Positions 59,644 to 64,000 of a DNA stretch of 64,000 nucleotides are shown one piece after another. The stretch's first letter is position 1. Each line of letters begins with the position of its first letter. Source of the DNA: Algorimicrobium sediminis (GTDB lineage: Bacteria > Bacteroidota > Bacteroidia > Flavobacteriales > Flavobacteriaceae); the NCBI RefSeq assembly GCF_042684585.1, contig NZ_JBHULS010000001.1, forward strand, positions 929,192 to 993,191, given 5' to 3'. The translations under genes were made by a program, and so were the position numbers. Under the pieces are notes generated by a model that did no database searches, had not been told where the DNA came from, and saw nothing but the letters and a program-made list of their open reading frames with translations.

Positions 59644-62600
59644 ATGAAAAAACTAAATGCTAATCTAGTTCCTGCTAAAGGAAATTTCCTTAAAAGCATC
59701 CTGGTAACAATTTTGTTAATAGGAGCTAGTTTTTATGGTTACAGTCAAGTTAGAAAGCCTTTTACACCAAGGGCATCGGATTTTACGCCTAACAAAACTG
59801 TTTATAGTGTTAAGGGTGACTTTACCATGATTGGTAATACCAACCTAACATTAGAAAACTATAGAGACAATAGAAGTAATAGTAATAACGACATGGAATA
59901 TGTTGATGTGGATGGCGATCCGTCTACTTATAACTCTTCCATGGCTCGTTTAAACTTATCAACTGAAAATGGTGCCAATCCGAGTTGTTCAAATATTATT
60001 TATGCCGGTCTGTATTGGACAGGTAGAAATTTAAGTTCGAATTTTACCAACTTACAAAGAAGAACTATAAAATTTAAAGGGCCTGGCCAATCTTACCAAA
60101 CTTTGGTAGCCGATGTCAACGATATAAACTTCCCTGGAGATGATGGTATGTTTGCCGGTTATGTGGAGGTGACTAACTTGGTTCAGAATGCTGGAACGGG
60201 TGATTACTACGTGGCTGATATTGCACTTTCAGAGGGCGATGGCGGTAGCACAGGCTACTACGGTGGCTGGGGTATGGTTGTTATTTACGAAAATTCTAAA
60301 ATGAAATGGCGCGACATTACTGTTTTTGACGGTTACGCCTACGTACAAGGTAATGCAACTGTGCAACACACCTTTGATGTAACTGGTTTCCAGGCCGTAC
60401 AAAACGGGAATGTAAATATTAAGCTAGGCATGATGGCCGGTGAGGGTGATGTTAACATTACCGGAGATTATTTTGAAATTTTAAGACAGTCCAATAACCA
60501 ATTCCAACGTTTAAGTCATTCAGGAAACTCTACTACTAACTTTTTTAATTCATCCATTCAAACAGGTGGCAACCCACGTAATTTAAATCGGTTAAACAAT
60601 ACCGGTTTGGACATTGCTATGTTTGATGTTCCAAATAATAATAATGACATTATTGATAATAACCAAACCTCTACCCGCTTTAGGTATGGTTCTACACAGG
60701 ATACATATATTATTTTTAATACAACCTTTGCTGTAGATGCTTATGTTCCGGATGCCGAGGGTATTTTGGTAAATACTGCAATTAACAATAATCCCAATCC
60801 AACGCCTTTTGAAGTGCTTCCTGGTCAGGTAGTAGATTACGAGGTAACGGTTAGAAATAAAGGAAACGAAGCTATTAATAATGCTGTTATTACGCTTCCT
60901 ATTCCTTACACGGCTACCTATAATAATTTAAGTATCAATTATTCGGTAAACCCGCCAGTGTCCTCATCTGTTCCAGCTCCTTACTTCAATCCAACTTTGG
61001 GTGCCACAGGATCAATTGTCTGGGAAATTGGTACCTTACCAGTTCCAAACAACGTAAACGATATTTTAGCTACCTTATCATTTGAATTAGTAGCTACAAC
61101 CGATTGTGCCCTATTAGTAAACGCCAATTGTGGAAACGACATGTCCTTGCTGGGGTCTATAAGTGGTGTTGGTGGTACCTCGCAAACAACGTTTAACCAA
61201 CCTTTAATACAAGGATATCAAACTAACGGAGCATGTATTGGTGAACCTATTCCAACGCCAACGGTTATTCCTATCAATTCCACGCAATTTGTTAATGATA
61301 ATTGTGCTAATTTCTCTGCGGTAAGAGATTTCTTTTATTGCAACATTGGTACTACACCAATTCCTGTATCCGATGTAAGTGGAGAATTTCCTCCGGGAAC
61401 AAAATTCTATAACGAATATCCACTTACTCCAAATAGTATTTTATACAACACATCAAATCCATTTCCAGCGGTTGCAGGCACCTATTATGCCGTACCTCCT
61501 GGCGCCTCTACATGTTACTATGAATTTACTATTAATATAGAAGATATTACATCCACACCTATTTCAGCAATGGATGCAACCTATTGCGTTGGCGAAACAG
61601 CTAGTCCTCTTTCCGCTACGGCTTCAAATTCAAATTACATTCTTGTTTATTATGAAGACACGCCAAACGCAGTGCCACAAGCAAGTATTACACCAAGTAC
61701 CACTACGCCAGGTGTATACACTTATTATGTAGCAGAAGGCATAGATTTAGATTGTGTGAGTCCGAACAGAATTCCAATAACGGTTACCGTTTACGAAACT
61801 ATTAGTATAACATTGGACACCAACACACCTACTTCTTGCGCTAACACCAGTACGGGGGCTCTTGAAATTTCTGTAACAGGTGGTTCTGGTAATTACACCT
61901 TCTCTTGGGATGATGCTGGTAACTCAACCACTCAAAATATCTCTAATTTATCGACAGGAACCTACACTGTTATCGTAAACGATGTTAACTCATCATGCTC
62001 GGCTACGGCTACCTTTGATGTGTTAATTGAAGATAATACACCACCTACAATTATAGCTCCGAATGCTTTTTCGCTGGAGGGTTGCTTAACTAACGATCTA
62101 AATAACAGTAATGCTACGGCACTTCCTTATAGCGAAACAATATCAATAATTACCGAAGCTCAATTTACAGCCGAAGGTGGTACATTTACTGAAGACAATG
62201 TAGTAAGTATTACCTATCAAGATACTGTTTCTGGGTCCTGCCCGCTTGTTATAAATCGTGTTTTTACTATAACCGATGAATGCGGTGCTTCAGCATCGGC
62301 AACGCAAACCATAACTATTAATGCGCCTCCTAGCATAGTTAACATACCGGAAAATTTAACTTTAGATGGATGTGACTATGAAACGCAAGCTGAAATTGAT
62401 CTAGCTTTTAGTGCTTGGTTAGCGGAATTCTCTGTGTCAGGTGGCTGTAGTATAACTGGCTCGTATGGCACGCCTACAGCTCCAATATTATGCTCTGGAG
62501 GCACTACAACAGTTACGTTTACCGCTACAGATGCATGTGAGACTACAAATACTGTAAGAACTTTTTCTGTAACAGCGCCAACGCCGGTGAGTATAATTAC

Positions 62601-64000
62601 ACCAGCAACCGATTTAACAATTGAGTGTGACGGTAATGGAAACCAAGTAGCACTAGATAACTGGTTGACTACGAACGGTGGTGCTGTTGCTTCAGACGAT
62701 TGCTCGGCAATAGTATGGACAAATAACTTTACAAACTTTATAGAGACTTGTGGCGCAAGCGGCTCGGCAACTGTTGTATTTACTGCAACAGATGCTTGCG
62801 GAAATGAAACTTCTACAACAGCCACTTTTACAATTCAGGATACATTAGCTCCTGTAGCACCTGCTGCACCTGCCGATGTAACTTACGAATGTATTTCTGA
62901 AGTACCAGTGGCGCAAGAATTGACTGCAACAGATAATTGTGGTGGTACTATTATGGGTGTGCCTTCAGATGTTGTGGACAATACTGACGCTTGTAACATT
63001 ATCATTACACGTACTTGGACATTTACAGATGCTTGCAATAACACATCGTCCGTTTCTCAAACAATTACGGTATCTGATACTACGGCTCCTGTAGCGCCTG
63101 CTGCGCCTGCCGATGTAACTTACGAGTGTATCTCGGAAGTACCAGTGGCGCAAGAATTGACCGCAACAGATAATTGTGGTGGTACTATTATTGGTGTGTC
63201 TTCTGATGTAATTATTGATTCTGATGTATGCAACATAAAAATCACGCGTACTTGGACATTCACAGACGCTTGCGATAACACATCGTCCGTTTCTCAAACA
63301 ATCACTGTATCTGATACTACGGCTCCTATAGCACCAAACGCGCCTGCCGATGTAACTTACGAATGTATTTCTGAAGTACCAGTGGCGCAAGAATTGACTG
63401 CAACAGATAATTGTGGTGGTACTATCATAGGTGTGCCTGCTGATGTTGTGGACAATACAGACGCTTGTAATATTATCATTACACGTACTTGGACATTTAC
63501 AGATTCTTGCGATAACACATCAACAGTATCTCAAACAATTACCGTGGCTGATACAACGGCTCCTGTAGTACCTGCTGCACCTGCCGATGTAACTTACGAA
63601 TGTATTTCGGAAGTACCAGTGGCGCAAGAATTGACCGCAACAGATAATTGTGGCGGCACTATCATGGGTGTGTCTTCTGATGTTGTGGACAATACTGACG
63701 CTTGTAACATTTTAATTACACGTACCTGGACATTTACAGATGCTTGCGATAACACATCGTCCGTTTCTCAAACAATTACCGTATCTGATACTACGGCTCC
63801 TGTAGCGCCAAACGCGCCTGCCGATGTAACTTACGAATGTATTTCGGAAGTACCAGTGGCGCAAGAGTTAACTGCAACAGATAATTGTGGCGGCACTATC
63901 ATTGGTGTGTCTTCTGATGTTGTGGACAATACTGACGCTTGTAACATTTTAATTACACGTACCTGGACATTTACAGATGCTTGCGATAACACATCGTCCG
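59644..64000 (+). CDS. Giant T9SS-type surface protein with SprB-like and HYR-like repeats (3' end outside the window)
   Basis: An ATG at 59644 opens a frame that stays open for 1452 codons to the right edge, so the C-terminus is missing. Residues ~1-35 are a signal peptide (ILVTILLIGASFYGYSQ). Residues ~60-300 contain AGLYWTGR (121-128) and GGWGMVVIYENS, seen at the N-terminus of many bacterial adhesins. A DUF11-like repeat follows (~390-490, VVDYEVTVRNKGNEAINN). A SprB-like repeat (~730-795, SVTGGSGNYTFSWDDAG ... STGTYTVIVND) and HYR-like domains come next. From residue ~1066, a 79-residue unit repeats in tandem. Such proteins normally end in a T9SS type B (CHU_C) sorting domain. Likely a cell-surface adhesin or gliding-motility filament. 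Confidence 0.88.
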   Translation, partial: MKKLNANLVPAKGNFLKSILVTILLIGASFYGYSQVRKPFTPRASDFTPNKTVYSVKGDFTMIGNTNLTLENYRDNRSNSNNDMEYVDVDGDPSTYNSSMARLNLSTENGANPSCSNIIYAGLYWTGRNLSSNFTNLQRRTIKFKGPGQSYQTLVADVNDINFPGDDGMFAGYVEVTNLVQNAGTGDYYVADIALSEGDGGSTGYYGGWGMVVIYENSKMKWRDITVFDGYAYVQGNATVQHTFDVTGFQAVQNGNVNIKLGMMAGEGDVNITGDYFEILRQSNNQFQRLSHSGNSTTNFFNSSIQTGGNPRNLNRLNNTGLDIAMFDVPNNNNDIIDNNQTSTRFRYGSTQDTYIIFNTTFAVDAYVPDAEGILVNTAINNNPNPTPFEVLPGQVVDYEVTVRNKGNEAINNAVITLPIPYTATYNNLSINYSVNPPVSSSVPAPYFNPTLGATGSIVWEIGTLPVPNNVNDILATLSFELVATTDCALLVNANCGNDMSLLGSISGVGGTSQTTFNQPLIQGYQTNGACIGEPIPTPTVIPINSTQFVNDNCANFSAVRDFFYCNIGTTPIPVSDVSGEFPPGTKFYNEYPLTPNSILYNTSNPFPAVAGTYYAVPPGASTCYYEFTINIEDITSTPISAMDATYCVGETASPLSATASNSNYILVYYEDTPNAVPQASITPSTTTPGVYTYYVAEGIDLDCVSPNRIPITVTVYETISITLDTNTPTSCANTSTGALEISVTGGSGNYTFSWDDAGNSTTQNISNLSTGTYTVIVNDVNSSCSATATFDVLIEDNTPPTIIAPNAFSLEGCLTNDLNNSNATALPYSETISIITEAQFTAEGGTFTEDNVVSITYQDTVSGSCPLVINRVFTITDECGASASATQTITINAPPSIVNIPENLTLDGCDYETQAEIDLAFSAWLAEFSVSGGCSITGSYGTPTAPILCSGGTTTVTFTATDACETTNTVRTFSVTAPTPVSIITPATDLTIECDGNGNQVALDNWLTTNGGAVASDDCSAIVWTNNFTNFIETCGASGSATVVFTATDACGNETSTTATFTIQDTLAPVAPAAPADVTYECISEVPVAQELTATDNCGGTIMGVPSDVVDNTDACNIIITRTWTFTDACNNTSSVSQTITVSDTTAPVAPAAPADVTYECISEVPVAQELTATDNCGGTIIGVSSDVIIDSDVCNIKITRTWTFTDACDNTSSVSQTITVSDTTAPIAPNAPADVTYECISEVPVAQELTATDNCGGTIIGVPADVVDNTDACNIIITRTWTFTDSCDNTSTVSQTITVADTTAPVVPAAPADVTYECISEVPVAQELTATDNCGGTIMGVSSDVVDNTDACNILITRTWTFTDACDNTSSVSQTITVSDTTAPVAPNAPADVTYECISEVPVAQELTATDNCGGTIIGVSSDVVDNTDACNILITRTWTFTDACDNTSS
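62839..64000 (+). repeat. Tandem 237-bp (79-residue) HYR-like repeats
   Basis: Five units begin at 62839, 63076, 63313, 63550 and 63787, each exactly 237 nt apart; the last is cut by the window edge after 214 nt. Each encodes D-T-x-AP-x-(A/V)P, ADVTYECISEVPVAQELTA, TDNCGGTI, (D/N)TDACN, ITRTWTFTDAC and SVSQTITVSD. Four Cys per unit are invariant. Confidence 0.93.

Noticed and set aside
62376..63390. Long minus-strand open frames opposite the adhesin repeats
   Set aside because: They are antisense shadows created by codon bias of the repeats, with no start context or family.
62839..64000. Regularly spaced repeats that might be a CRISPR array
   Set aside because: Unit is 237 nt, in frame, protein-coding, with no short spacers; it is a tandem protein repeat.

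Overview
The window is a piece of a flavobacterial chromosome (phylum Bacteroidota, family Flavobacteriaceae by gene content). The DNA is AT-rich and genes lack Shine-Dalgarno sequences. Many starts are preceded by the Bacteroidota -7 element TAnnTTTG, often with a TTTG 17-21 nt upstream. Exported proteins carry type IX secretion (T9SS) signals, SprB-like and HYR-like repeats. Family-level markers include paired DUF4252 proteins behind an ECF sigma factor, DUF3822, a Haem_bd protein, DUF4421 and a DnaX without the zinc module. I saw no tRNA, insertion sequence, prophage, CRISPR array or recognised defence system. The chromosome is mostly housekeeping with a large adhesin locus at the right edge.

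Layout. 1-6000: partial DUF4421 protein, RdgB, a secreted SGNH hydrolase, an MscS channel, an unusual stretch of two tiny ORFs among hairpins (3521-4060), and a membrane protein of the misnamed 'site-specific recombinase' family. 6000-12600: a DEAD-box RNA helicase behind a structured leader, a CarboxypepD-regulatory protein, a Bor/Iss-like lipoprotein, TrmH, a triple-CHRD lipoprotein and a sirtuin. 12600-18800: ABC-F ATPase, glycosyltransferase, haem-binding protein, DUF1028 protein, PurB. 18800-22600: an ECF sigma/anti-sigma/DUF4252/DUF4252 operon divergent from an S41 protease. 22700-29200: prolyl oligopeptidase, 7TM-HD phosphohydrolase, thiolase, NlpC/P60 hydrolase. 29200-36300: TPR protein, GyrA, ClpC and a small conserved protein.

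36300-44300: histidine ammonia-lyase, TlpA-like thioredoxin, the NAD(P)HX repair enzyme, GcvT, an epimerase-like protein, pterin dehydratase and YebC. 44400-47600: an envelope-sugar cluster of KdsB, a HAD phosphatase, a KdnB-type Kdo 8-oxidase and an acyltransferase, suggesting 8-amino-Kdo lipopolysaccharide. 47700-54400: RecD-like helicase, a membrane protein, DUF3822, RsmD, RNase P RNA (minus strand), DnaX and MiaE. 54400-58700: outer-membrane barrel, Ppx/GppA and PPK1 (polyphosphate turnover) and SixA. 58700-64000: a palindrome-rich intergenic region, a small secreted protein, and the first 4357 nt of a giant surface protein that ends in 79-residue tandem repeats and runs off the window.

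Convergent gene pairs are repeatedly separated by symmetrical A-tract/stem/T-tract hairpins that can terminate both strands. The observations most worth following are the giant repeat protein with its small partner, the KdnB cluster, the tiny-ORF/hairpin locus at 3521-4060, the helicase leader, the self-regulated ECF operon, and loss of zinc ligands in DnaX and CobB.
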